From: Nymphaea colorata
Lineage: Eukaryota > Streptophyta > Magnoliopsida > Nymphaeales > Nymphaeaceae
NCBI RefSeq assembly: GCF_008831285.2
Contig: NC_045143.1
Coordinates: forward strand, 6,953,503 to 7,017,502
Length of the DNA: 64,000 bases
Direction: 5' to 3'
The notes beneath the pieces were generated by a model. It saw nothing but the letters and a program-made list of their open reading frames with translations, was not told the origin of the DNA and made no database searches. A program made the translations under genes and the position numbers. The stretch's first letter is position 1. The number at the start of each line of letters is the position of its first letter. Positions 1 through 12,153 of the stretch are shown piece after piece.

Positions 1-927
1 GGAAGTAACATGAAGAGCTGAACCACTATCAACAAGCCAACAAGTATCATCTCTGGCAACATTAACCATGTCAGCATCACAAACAATGAACATTTCATGT
101 TGTGCAGCAGCTGCGACGTTATCATCTTGGTCATTTTTCTTCTCCTGTTTCTCCCCAATTTTATTCTTCTTCTTCAGCTGGAAGCAATACTTCTTTATGT
201 GCCCTTTCTTTCCACAGTGGTGGCATTCCAAATTCTTATATCTGGGTTTGGACTTGCTTCTGCTTTTATCTCTGCCCCTGTCACTCTTGAATTTACTTCT
301 CCATCTGTTCTCTGTGAAAAGAACCTCTGTCTGAGAAGAGCAAGCCTGAGATTTTCTTCTCATCTCCTCATTGAAAATACCTGACTTAACAGTCTCTAAA
401 AAAACAACCCCATTAACTACAGAATTAGTAAGCGAGACTCTAAATGTCTTCACGAATCAGGCAAAGTAGCAAGCAATAATAATCCCAAAATCTCATCTTC
501 AAATTTAACAACCATACTGGATAACTGATTGGTGATCCCCTGAAAATCATTTTGAAAATCTGACATTGAACTGCTCTCCCTGAATCTCAAATTCATCAAT
601 ATTTTTAGAAGAAATAATTTACTACTTCCTGTCTTGGAGGCATAAAGATTTTCTAATTTTACCTACAAACTGCATGCATGATTTTCATCTTGGATATGGT
701 TATAAACATTTTCATCCACAAATTGTTGAATGAAACCACAAACTTGTTCGTGTTAAAATTTTTCATTCCTCATCAGACTTAAAAGTAGGATTTTCTTTGG
801 AAAAAATAGGGAGGTGCATAGCCTTCATATATAAGAGATCTTTCATCTTATTTTTTCATAGACTATAATTAGTCTCATTTAGGCTAATCATACGGCTAGT
901 ACCAAAATCAATTTTGTTATCCACCAT
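1..927 (-). pseudogene. Copia gag-protease reading frame with several in-frame stops
   Basis: Read on the minus strand from an ATG at 927, the frame encodes a Copia gag. A CCHC zinc knuckle (CHHCGKKGHIKKYC) lies near 190-240, and the protease active-site triad DSG lies near the left edge (about 15-35). At least four in-frame stops interrupt it. Most fall where related gag proteins carry tryptophan, so TGG has become TGA or TAG. Integrase and RT would lie beyond position 1. The frame is clearly gag/PR by motif, and this copy cannot make full-length gag. Confidence 0.85.
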
Positions 928-946
928 GTTGGCTCTGATACCACTT

Positions 947-1581
947 TGTTGGGATAAAAGCGGATAGGACACAAATCTACTAAAATTGATTCAACAACAA
1001 AATATATCCCAAACCGATCATGTAATGAGCAACGAATCAACAACCAAGCAATCCAAGCAAAGTAATCACAATCACAAACTGCACAAGATGATTTTACATA
1101 AAAAACCCCTCAAAAACAATGAAGGTAAAAACCATGGGGTACTACGACCCAAACTCAATCTACTATAATCAATGATATAAGTTATCCCACGAAGGGCTAC
1201 ACAAAGCCAACCCTCAAATAATAATATCTCATCAAAACTATATGAGAAAACAAGGGAAATACCACCGATGTATTGGGAGAAATCGTTGATTGGGAGGAGA
1301 TGCGTCTGGCTTCCTCCTCGATATCAAAATCTTGCTCAATTCAAGTGCTCGCAGCCTTTTCTTCCTTGCCTTCCTCTTCTCCTTCTCTCCTCTTGCTGTG
1401 CAGCCACACACAAGATCTCCCCTTTCTCTTCCCCTTTCTTTTCCCCCAAAAAAGAAAACCTAGGAGAGAGAGAGACGTGGGAGAGATAGGAGGGCACCAT
1501 TGGGTGCCTCCCTTTTTCTTCGGCCCGTCACTTAAGTGACGGGCCGGATCGAGTCCTCTTGAGGCTGTACCCGACCCAACA
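947..1581 (-). repeat. 5' LTR of the left-edge Copia element
   Basis: A 635-bp LTR bounded by TGTTGGG and CCCAACA. Its inner end is three bases from the tRNA-Met primer site. It contains a pyrimidine-rich/GA-rich stretch (1370-1480) and a perfect 26-bp palindrome (1521-1546). Only one LTR is visible, so age cannot be estimated. Confidence 0.85.
1521..1546. repeat. Perfect 26-bp palindrome inside the LTR
   Basis: The half-site CGGCCCGTCACTT is followed directly by its exact reverse complement with no spacer. It lies about 35 bp from the outer end of the LTR, in the U3 portion. It could be a dimeric regulator site or a cruciform/RNA hairpin. The symmetry is certain; the function is unknown. 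Confidence 0.8.
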
Positions 1582-1653
1582 ATGGGTGCAACCCATAACC
1601 TAGATTTTAAGAAGCAGTAATAAAAAGCAATGGGACGTGTTGAGACCATCTAC

Positions 1654-4214
1654 CATCTCCGGCGTCAGTCACAGAGACGTTGAACGAAAGCGCTTTGTAG
1701 TTCTCGAAGGAGTTGAGGACGGCGCCCTCGTCAGAAGCATTGGCCGACCGTATCGAGAATGAGTGTTGGGAGGCTCTTATTGGAACTGTTGAGTACAAAA
1801 CAATGCTATCGAGGTAGGGGACCATGACATCAACCCAGTCTTCCCCATTGATCTAAAGCTTCATCTTCCTCGATCGGCCGCCGGCCTGTGGCACGACGTC
1901 GGCAAACTCGAGGACGAGAAATAACCCTTCGTCCAGTCCCCCAGTCCAGTTGACCAAGATCTCATTCCGCGAGTAGACAGCAGTCTGCATCACAACCGAC
2001 GGCAACCCAAAGATTGGGTCCCCTGATTCCGTCACTGGTTTACTTGTCCTATACAGTGTCCCAAAAGCTCCGTTGTCTGGCGTCCATATGCGATCAAAGC
2101 GGTCGTTCGAGTACCTGCATTAATCAGCATTGTAGGTTTAGCACGTCATTTAGATGCATGATGATCCTGGAGAAAACGACTAAATTTTAACCAAATAAAG
2201 GTGAGCGACATGCATGGAGTAGAACCTAAATTTGGACTCCTAAAGTTGTTTCTTTTAGTATTTAAAGCAAAGTCCCATAAGCCGGAAAATTCGACGATTT
2301 AAAGCTCCTGATTAAAATCTGAAAGTTCTCACACGGAAAATTAGCATTCATCTTTTGCTATCTTTTTTTATCCCCTCCTCCTCTAGCAGCTCTTATAGTA
2401 TCACGACTAAATTGATACAGATCGCGTCCAAGAGTTCCACTTCAATAATAATTATCACCAAATATTGTTCATTTATTGGATATTTGGCAACAGTAACACA
2501 TTATTACTAACCTATGAATGTATTAAAAAAATGGGACACATTCATGGACTACTTCAACTTTTTTAGCGAATTCATGAGTCAGTTACCGAATTAGCGACCC
2601 TTTCAAGGAAAAAAGAATAAGCTGGTAAAGAACGGCTCACCAAGTGTATGTGGTGGCCCCAACGTCTATCCGCAAGAAAGTTTTCAAAGCAAGGGAAAGC
2701 GAGCTATTGGCAGGCGCATACATGTCTTGCGGGAGCGGCCGGAACTTCAAAGAAGAAATGAATGGTGTTCCATGACATGTTCTCACGAGGCACACGTACA
2801 GGAAGCATGTCTCTGCTTGGACGACCAACTCCGTCAGGAACTTGGTATCGTTGGTCAAGTTCACAGTGTCCCAAAGGTCCGCACCAAAATAGAGGTCGAA
2901 GCTCGGCACTTCATTGAGGCTGTCATAGTTACCGTAAAAGAAGGCTGCCCGGACGATATACTTGGTGCCAACGGTCGCCGGCAGCTGGTAGCAGTTTCTT
3001 GTATAGTTTGGGAAGGATCTCACAGTGTAGAATACGTTGTAAGAGCCGCCCCCGATTCTGGTGGGATCTATCTGACCATTCACTCCACTGTCAATGAACC
3101 CGTTGTCGGAGACGTAGGTAAGGTTGTCCAATGGGCTAATGTAGCCTGAGGTCTCCGTTAGTCCACAGTCAATGCTGATAAACCCTCCCATCCTTGTCAA
3201 AGTGCAGAAAAATGAATGACTCTTCCAAAACAGAAAAACAGAATGGATAGAACCAGGCGTACTATTGAACACTGCAATGGCTGCCGGCCAGTAATTAATT
3301 GCCTAAAATTTTATTTCTTGATCAGAAAAAAGGAAAATTCGCCCACAGAACGACTCAGAAAGCTATTTGGTCTCTAACACAGAGCTTCCCCTTGCAATTC
3401 ACCAATGCAGCTGGTCTGCAACTTCTGCTTTACATTCGTTACCATCGTCAAGCATATGAAGATCTTTTTCCTCCCAACATTATCTAAAGAAAACGATTTC
3501 TATGTGACACAAGAAAAGGAATTGCCTGTAAAAGTTTAGGTCTTCACAGAAGGTTCAATGGCCTTCCTTTAACTAGATTGTTAGGAACACAGAACAACTC
3601 TTGAGATATAAAAGGCGTAGCGTATCGCGTATCGGTCGGGCCAACCTATACGCTGTATCGTAACGTATCGTAAACGTAACGTAACGTATCGTAAAATTAA
3701 TTTTTTAATTTTAAAAAATATTTAAAAATCAGAAAAATAGACAAAAATCCTTAAAAATCTGAAAAAAATCAACAAAAAATCAAAAATCAAGAAAAATAAA
3801 AAATGTATTCAAATATAAAAAAGATCATCATATATAAGGAACATTCATGTGTATACTATCAACAACACATTCAAAAATAAGAAATCAAATATTCAAAATA
3901 ACATAATAAGCATCCATCATAATTTTTATGAAAATAGGCAAAATCTCTCCCTCCTATGTTTATTGGAGTCTTTAAATACAAGAAAATAGAGAGGAGGAGT
4001 GTTTAAACTTTCAAAAAATAAAGAATTTTATGTTTTCTCTCGTATCGTACGATACAGGGGTGTATCACCTGTGTCGTATCATACAGGCCCCGTATCATAC
4101 GATACGGATAACATTGCTTGAGATAACGAAGGGAGAACGTGACACTGTTTGTGCTCCTGTTGTTAAGAGGGCAGCCGCACAACATAGCAGAAACAAGAAA
4201 TTATGTGCATCCAT
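1654..4214 (-). pseudogene. RLK paralogue 1: malectin-like exons 1-3 of an LRR receptor kinase, broken
   Basis: Three minus-strand exons are recognisable. Exon 1 is about 4145-4214 (signal peptide, starting MDAHNF). Exon 2 is 2641-3184 (GFISIDCGLTE, malectin-like N half). Exon 3 is 1654-2114 (YSNDRFDRIW to DEGAVLNSF, second malectin half). Exons 2 and 3 have good AG/GT sites and the phases of the intact paralogues. Exon 3 has an in-frame TAG at 1853-1855, where paralogue 3 has glutamine (MKVQMNGEDW). The exon-1 donor no longer has the G|GT of its relatives (ACAGTGTC). A MITE occupies intron 1 and a Copia occupies the intron after exon 3; LRR and kinase exons, if they survive, are left of the window. 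The original product would be a plasma-membrane receptor kinase of the LRR-I family. It is most likely a pseudogene. Confidence 0.8.
3609..4116. mobile_element. MULE-like MITE in intron 1 of paralogue 1 (9-bp TSD)
   Basis: A 508-bp insertion relative to the matching intron of paralogue 2 is flanked by perfect 9-bp direct repeats, CTTGAGATA at 3600-3608 and 4117-4125. Both ends are rich in GTATCG/CGATAC units (3625-3690 and 4040-4110) in inverted arrangement; the middle is AT-rich. A 9-bp duplication is typical of Mutator-like elements. No coding capacity is seen. Confidence 0.65.
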
Positions 4215-4308
4215 CACATGTGCACGGGACTGTTCACCTTTGCATGGTGCATAGGTCCATATGGATGACAATTACCCTTAGGAGTTGGCTAGGGAGACAG
4301 ATGTCGTG

Positions 4309-4615
4309 CGCTAAAGGTTGTGCACGTAATCATGTCTCCTTAAAAATAGGTAGTTATGACCAAGATTGGTACTTTGATATTTGATCAAATTATCAAGTTA
4401 AATCACTGTTTCCTGCTTCCCTTTTTCTCAAATTAGCTTCCCCATTTCATATTGCTTTCGCGCTAAAGGCTGTGCACGTAACCATGTCTCCTTAACAATA
4501 GGTAGTTATGACCAAGATTGGTACTTTTATATTTGATCAAATTATGATCAAGTTAAATCACTGTTTCCTGCTTCCCTTTTTCTCGAATTAGCTTCCCCAT
4601 TTCATATTGCTTTCA
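4309..4615. repeat. Direct tandem duplication, about 152 bp x 2
   Basis: The segment starting CGCTAAAGG at 4309 recurs at 4461, with a few substitutions and a short insertion. It lies 5' of paralogue 1's exon 1. No coding potential. Confidence 0.85.
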
Positions 4616-4745
4616 TGAGTTCCATTCTCTTTGTCCTAATCTAATATTCTTCTCACCTGTGTGTAGCAAGACATATAAAAACTAGTGTTTAAATTCCATC
4701 CAAGCTGTGTCTTCTTTATTACTCAGGTTAATCATATGCACTAAT

Positions 4746-4910
<165 letters not shown>

Positions 4911-7900
4911 AAAATACTTTTTCGATGATTTATTTCCAAATTTGTTAAACCCAATCCACATTGTAACTATTCTCAAGTCTTTAATTATCTAGATCTGATG
5001 TTATACATACAATTTATGAATACTGTCATTTGAAGAAAACGGATACTGCATGTGCACATTTTCTAGAGAAATTTAATTTGTTGGTTGTCTAGAGTCATGA
5101 CCCAGCTCATTCATGAGGGTCATTTGATCCATGTATGGATGGATGAAAGAAAAACAAAGAAAGAAAATATTATAAACTAATCCTATATGACGGAAAATGT
5201 CAATCACTTTTTTCTCATTTTTTTCTTGCCAACATACTTGTCATAAAACCTTGTGATATGGAGGAGGATCGCATTTGTCTTCAAGCCTTGTCCCATGGAT
5301 TCATGCTCTCATGGAGGGTCCTTCTTACCGATCAGTCTCCAATCCGACAGCAATTTCAGAGCCACGGACACCAGTTAGCTATCACATAACAAACTTGTCT
5401 TGCATCAAAACACTTGAGAGAGTTCTCAAATGGGCATAGTGAAATAAGTTAAATGCAATGAACAATTTGCTTGATTCCAATATTTAAAGTCCGTCTGTAC
5501 CCATTTCTCAAGTTAATTTTTTTTCTTTCTCTTCTGCTTAGCTTGTTCCGACTTCCCACAAGACTTTAAGGTGACATTTTATTTAATTTTTCAGTTATTT
5601 TTTACTATTGTGGTCAAGAGGGTTGCTCGAAGACATAAGCAACCTATACTCTTTTAAAACAAAATTTTTTTATTTCAAAGATCAAAGATGAGTGTTGCTT
5701 TCACTCCACAAACCATCATTCTCACATGACATAGCTTGTCGGACAAAATCTGCAAGCAAGCTCTCCAAACCCGCGGGCGAGAGACAGCCGGCCAGGTCTC
5801 TCTTTGAGGCACTGGAAAAAAAGCACAACAACCATTTATCTGAATGACTTACAATCTAAGCTCAACAACCTCATTAGCTGCGATGCCAATTACAATGGGA
5901 ATTGTCTCTGCGAGCTTGTTCAGACACATTACATAGTGTAGTAAGAGAATCGTGCATAACAAATACCACTGCTAAAGAAGGAGGTGCTAGAAGAGCTCCA
6001 TTAATTCACCTAGCTAGGTAGAGTAGAGTTGAACTTGACGATCTTCTAGTTGAAGCCAGGAGGACAAAAGTTCAAAATGTAGTTTGCCTCCATTGGCATA
6101 ATCTTTGTCAGAATCTCTCTAACCTCAACTTGCTAATAGAAAAGGAGAGGAATACGTTATTAGGTAGGAAGCCTGTACTCGCTTGGCCACAATCCCCCAC
6201 AACATAATGCTGAGACAAACCTTGTTACATGTACTGTACTACTGGTGCAGGAAATTTTCATGCCGCCTCAGTATAGTTATGACGAAAATACCCTCCATTC
6301 AGACAAAAAAAGAAAACATTTTGAAAGACAAAATTGAAAATAAAAAAAATAAAAAGACTATATAAGACAACTTTTATAAAAATATTAAAATCTCCCCCTA
6401 CTCATACTGCGCATGTACGTTGCGTGCCCATAACGGCGCACCCAACTCAATATGGTGCTGAGATGGATGCTGGAAAGTTGGCAGAATTCAATTGGTTCGA
6501 TGGTTGTGCACCTAAACGATAAGTCATCAGTTTAAATCCCACTGTGTAAATGCTGGTGTTTTGGCTTCTTTCGTTTCCGTAATATGGCTCAGGCTTGAAC
6601 CACTTGAAGCTCGTACCAGCTGTGCTTTGTTTGTCTCACATAAGCCAATCAGATTGGATGGGGGCAGAGGCTGGGGAAGCCTCTTCTAGTTCATACGCCT
6701 TATCCTTATGATTTAATAACAATATTGGACACCTTATTACATATGGAGTTTTTGATAATGATGACAAATGAAAATTATACATATGTATATTTAGTGAATG
6801 GTGACTTTGACTATCGAGACTCATCCAAACTCATTTAGAAGGATTGTTTGATTCATCGTCATGGACAATTGAGAGGAAAAAAGTGTCTATCATGTTTTCT
6901 GCTTGTTTTTATTTCAACTACATCTCACGAGGGATCAGACGAATCTCATGAATAGCTAAGGGTCTCATTCAATATATATATATATTGCATTTGACTAAGG
7001 TGATACTTCAATAAGTACATGTGTTAACTAAAGGTGTTACGATGAGTCCACTCGTGCAGTTTGGTTCCATTTAATTACTTATAACCCTGGAGCAAGTTGA
7101 TTTATGAACAAAGGAAAATGACAAGTTTGGATGAGACAAATAGTGCTTTAAAATACGCTGTTTGGCGCAGCTGGGTGCAAGTTGGTGTCCATGGTTTTTA
7201 TTTTTCTCTTGATCGATTCAACAGATGGTTAAAAAAATGGCTGGGAATTCATTAAAGTATATGCATATATACATATATAAGCAAATTTAATGGTGACTCT
7301 GATTTTTTAGAGTTATCCAACCAACTAATGAGGACCATCTGAACTAATGAGGACCATCTGATCTAACATGATAGAAGGTTAAGAAAAAACAACGACAAAA
7401 AAGTGATAAGTATTTTTTTAATCTTTTATTAGTTTACATTGTTTTTTTGACATTTTTCTTTTAGCCATTTATGTGCTTCAGATAGACGTCTTTGCTTAGA
7501 TGGCTGAGTGACTACACATAGCTAGAGCCATTATTAAGACACTCATATAATAAAGTTGAAATCCTACATTGGATGGTATGTTATAAAAATTAACCTATAA
7601 AATTTCACTTTTAAAATATAAATCCACAAATTTTATATATATATATCACCGAAAAAGTGGGTCAAAGGATAAGAACCAAACCATTTAATTCCTTACTAAA
7701 AAAAATATTTTAAATAAAATATAAACATCCTAATATATTTATAAAAAATATTTTGATGTAAAACATACTTTGAATCAAGTTACTTTCATGCAAAAATGTT
7801 GACTTTTCTATTATCAAAATGTTGATGCTATGAGAGAGATTAATTTTGCTTATTATAAAAGTGCTATTAAAACCCAAAAATTGGTCAACTTAATATATTT

Positions 7901-8003
7901 TTGCATTAACCTGTCCTTAAGGTCATATTGGTAAGGTTAGATTAAAAAAAACACTTTAAATATCATATCTAAAAGATTTGGTTTTTGTCCGTAATCACTG
8001 ATT

Positions 8004-8005
<2 letters not shown>

Positions 8006-8069
<64 letters not shown>
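8006..8069. repeat. (TA)n microsatellite
   Basis: About 32 uninterrupted TA dinucleotides. Confidence 0.95.
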
Positions 8070-8072
<3 letters not shown>

Positions 8073-9230
8073 GACTTAGTTTAGGCTCTACACATTTAAT
8101 AGAAAGAAATGAGTTATATAAAGAGAGTGCTTGGCACTAAGAATGGTGGATTATTCAAGAAATCAAATCCGTGACCATCAATGCATCAGGGAAAGCCTAC
8201 TAGTCTTTCACGGTACGTTGTCCTCCAGTTTGACAACTTTTCTTAAAAGTATATATGTCTACAGATATATCCTTGAAATTTTTTTGTTTAAGTTGGGATG
8301 GAGAAATCCAGTCACATGCATCGGATTGATGTATGAAATCCTGCTAATTTGCTAATTGGATCATTCCACTTAGCAATTCAATTGGACCAATTCTGAATTG
8401 GTAAAAGTTGTTACTGCTTTTTTAAAAAATAAATGAAAATTTACAGAACCTTGGCCTCTAATCACATCGAATCAGTAAATGCACGAGGGAAATTTTCATC
8501 TAATAAGTCTCAAACTCTTAATTTTTAATGCTAAGGTTCGGGCATCACATTGTTAAGCTTTTGAGGGTTTAAAATTTTGATTCAGGAATGAAAATTTTAA
8601 AATCTTAATTCCTCCTCAAACTGAAATGGAATCAAAATTCCAAGTTTTAGTTTCCTAATTCCAGAAATAAAATATCTTGTTTGTCTAAAATTTCTAATTT
8701 CTTAAAAAATGAGCATATTTATTCTAAAATTCCATGACTCTGGGTATGTCAAACACCCTGATAGCCCACCACCCTCCCCTGAGCTGACCTCTTGGATCAA
8801 CATGTCACGAATATATGTATATAGGTCTTCTCGCCCTTAAATCTTACAAAATTTGCGGGCAGATGCTACCGACTTTATGGTACAAGAGAGCGAGGCAACA
8901 AGTATGCACCAAAAGGGGTGGGGAATTTTTGAAGTTTTTTATAAATTTTAGACCTTTTAAAATTTTAACAATCCCTCTTTTAAAAAAAATGATGAATTTT
9001 TTGTGAGATTTTGTCTGGCTTTAACAAATGTGAGGAGTCTTCCAACTAGGGACGGCATGCCCCATTTTTCCTGTTATGAGCTGAGATTTTAGTTGCAGCT
9101 TAAACGGAAGAGTCTTTAAGACATTTCTGCTGACAAAATCAGAGTGCTGCTAAAACACATGTATTTGTGAATGTAATTTTTATGATATGTAAATAGTTTG
9201 TCGATAGTAAATCTTTGTTGTCCTCTCTTT

Positions 9231-9233
<3 letters not shown>

Positions 9234-9275
<42 letters not shown>
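9234..9275. repeat. (TA)n microsatellite
   Basis: About 20 uninterrupted TA dinucleotides in intergenic DNA 3' of paralogue 2. Confidence 0.95.
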
Positions 9276-9277
<2 letters not shown>

Positions 9278-10136
9278 CAACTACAATTAAGCTGAAATTA
9301 TTTGCTAAAGACAAATCCAAAACCCATTTTTTGTTGACAAAACAAAAACCAGGTTCTCACTTTTGAAAACCTTCACCCAAACATTAAAACTAAGTTTTCA
9401 AAACTCATAGAAAAATGGGTTTCATAAAACCAAGCTTTGGCAGAAACTTTTTTTTTTAAGGGATTCATCCAAATGCTACCCAAATGAATTATCTAATTCA
9501 ATTTATTAATCCAATATTTAATATTTTTTTTATATGCCAGTTTTTAAGCAGTGCAGTCATACGTTCCATCTAAATTCGATCCATTTATTGGCATCTCTAA
9601 CGTTCACTTCATTTGTAGGTTGACTTATGGAGAACTTGCTCTCTGTGTGTTAAGGTCCGGATTCGGCATCACTCGATAATTCCCTGAGGAGTTGAAGGGG
9701 GAGATGGACCGCGAAACTGGGGAATTAAAGACAGATTACTGAACAAAATTCAGATGGAAGCTTGGCAGGAGGGGGAAGAGGCAGACCCGGCACAGCTTGC
9801 TGGGTTCAAAGGGAGTCTCTCATGGGCATCTATTATGGTTGGCAGTGAACGCCCATATTTATCGCAGCTCCCAAACCCTGCAGTGACGATGGAGAATTAT
9901 GGATTTCTCCTGAAGGCATTGTAAAACTGATAGAGTTATGCCAATATGCTGCCCAAGGCCTGGATCAGGCTACTAATACATCCACGAGATGCTCCAAATA
10001 ATTGCAGTAGAAAAATGATTGACATAATCAACACCACAAGAAATTCACTTACGACAAGAAAAATAGCAGATTTTGGTACAAAGATATCACAATAGAAGTT
10101 GTTGATACATTTTATCACGTGAATGGCCGTCTTAAT

Positions 10137-12153
10137 TTAACTTGCAGGTGGATAAATGGACAAATCCGAGTTCGATGTAGCAGTGGCACTTGATGATGAA
10201 GATGTGAAGATTGCCCACTTTCTCCAGCTTCCACTTTTCTCTCTAGTTCTCTCAATCTCCTTGGCTTCTTTCAAGTGAGCCACAACCTCTGTCATAGTAG
10301 ACCTTATGACCGACATCTCCTCAGTGCATGTCATTGCCAACTCTGCAACCATCCACATGGAGCTGATATCGTATTGACCATGTAGTCTAGGATCAATAAC
10401 AGCTTTGATGGTTCCTCTCATAAGTTCTGGCCGTACAAGTTGAACCAGCGGGAGTCTTTCTCCCTTGGCATTAGTTGATATGGCAGATCGGCCAGTAATG
10501 AGCTCAAACAGGACAACCCCAAATCCATACACATCACTCTTCTCAATAACTTTGTTGGTGTAACAATACCTAAATCCACAAAACAGGTTAGCGATCAAGT
10601 CATTTTAATGAAATTACTAATTAGTTCTTCATGCCACTAAAGGATTGGGGAAAAAAATAAAAAAAGAAAAAAGAATAGGGTCGTGTCGTAGAAATACAAG
10701 TAGCCAAAGGGTTCCACCTTTCCTGTTTGTGAGTAGTACTGAATGAGGTTTTCATGCGAATGAGTTCATTCCATGACCAATTTGCCTGTTGCCAAATATA
10801 AGATATGGTTCGATCTTAGAAATTATAAGTAATTGCCCTCCACGATGGATTCTTGCATCAAAGTAGATATGTTCAGTAGCTCTCAAGGACTTTTCTCTTA
10901 TGTAAAGTGCGCAGAGACCATAAGCTAGTTATGGAGCATTATCTATGGTTTACCAGAATAATCTAAGAACTGCACTTAATTAAGACAATTCATGTTTTAT
11001 GTAAACCTTGATTTAAATAGGCCGCCCGAAAGAATTTGAGCACTACTGACTGACAAAATTAATCTTGCTTTCAAGAGGACAGTAACATACTCAGGGTCAA
11101 GATATCCAGCTGTGCCAGCAACAACAGTTGTAATATGTGTAATCTCATCTGAGACAACAGCCTTTGACAGCCCAAAATCTGCAACCTTTGCTTCAAACTT
11201 CTCATTGATTAGAATGTTGCTCGACTTGACCTCCCTGTGAATGAATGCAGGCGTACATCCTGAATGCAAGTTTTCCAGGCCTGCATCCGCAAGTTTGAAT
11301 CCATTTTAAGTATTTGGTCAGTATGAAAAGTTGAAGACATAGATCAAACCATGTACAAGAAAGATGAAATTGTTCAGCGCTAACCTTTTGCTGCATCCAA
11401 AGCAATGTTCAACCGTTGCTGCCAGTTCAATGTATCAGCCATTTCTTCTGTAAAACATACTGTCCTTGAGATTTTTGAAAATCTGAAACTGAATCTTTTG
11501 GTTCTGGACACATGTCGAGCTTCCTAGAAGCACATTAAATGATAAAATGCCAGAACCAAGTACTTTGCTGTTCGAAATTTAGTGGATATGATAAGATAAA
11601 ATGTAGGCTGTCTGTCAATACTAGTTTTCAGTCAAAAAAATGAATCAGAGTAGTTACTTGTTGACATACCTGAAAGTCGATTCTGAAGGTTTCCATTAGA
11701 CATGTACTCGTAAATGAGGATCAACTCTTGTTCATCATCACAGTACCCAACAAAAGGGGCTAAATATTTATAGTGAACTTGCATCAGCATATTAACCTGC
11801 AGTCACATGTAAGGACTTACTGTTGACCCATGGTTCACGAGTGTTTGCACTGCTTTTATCCAAATAATTTCTTATCACCATACAAACCTCAGCAGCAAAT
11901 TCCATAACTCCTCGTTCAACAAATCTTGAGGACAGTTTCTTAACTGCGACTTCATGTCCATCTTTGAGGCGTCCATAGAAGACAGTGCCAGACCCTCCTC
12001 TACCGATAACTTTCTCGAAGTTATTCGTTATTTCCACAACTTGAGAGTAAGTGAAAGTGCCACTTTTACCAGACTCCGAGCTTGCATGATGTTGTGAAAA
12101 ACTAGCTACGATTTTGTTGTGGTCTTGTGGACGTCCGCCTTCCCCCGGCTTGT
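10137..12153 (-). CDS. Kinase-domain exons of paralogue 2 (open, HRE pseudokinase-like)
   Basis: Five consecutive exons keep frame and splice phases identical to those of intact paralogue 5: 11888-12153, 11670-11796, 11385-11447, 11091-11280 and 10137-10569. Together they encode a juxtamembrane piece and a whole protein-kinase fold: glycine loop, VAVKK lysine, DFG (VADFGLSK), activation segment ending in AGYLDPE, and a C lobe with [11 protein letters not shown]. The one motif defect is HRE for HRD, which in known kinases strongly lowers or abolishes phosphotransfer. Without a TM exon or intact ectodomain it is unlikely to be a membrane receptor. It is given separately because it is the better-preserved half of the locus. 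Confidence 0.6.

Larger units (their letters stand above)
1..1581 (-). mobile_element. Ty1/Copia LTR retrotransposon, 5' part (truncated by window edge)
   Basis: The element reads right to left: 5' LTR (947-1581), a primer-binding site complementary to the 3' end of initiator tRNA-Met (GCTCTGATACCA on the plus strand, 932-943), then gag running into the protease and off the left edge. The LTR starts and ends with TGTTGGG/CCCAACA inverted ends. It sits just downstream of exon 3 of RLK paralogue 1, so it inserted in that gene's intron 3 in the same orientation. The distal LTR and second target-site copy lie outside the window, so the TSD cannot be checked. It is decayed and unlikely to be autonomous. 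Confidence 0.9.

Noticed and set aside
2727..3149. Plus-strand ORFs opposite the malectin exons (also near 18412, 35056, 42205, 45265, 48322)
   Set aside because: Antisense shadows of conserved malectin exon 2; no independent coding signal.
6477..6530. tRNA-like box A/box B pattern, possible SINE head (also near 7498-7570 and 37888)
   Set aside because: The box B matches are poor, spacing is irregular and no poly(A)/TSD was found. A covariance-model search would be needed.
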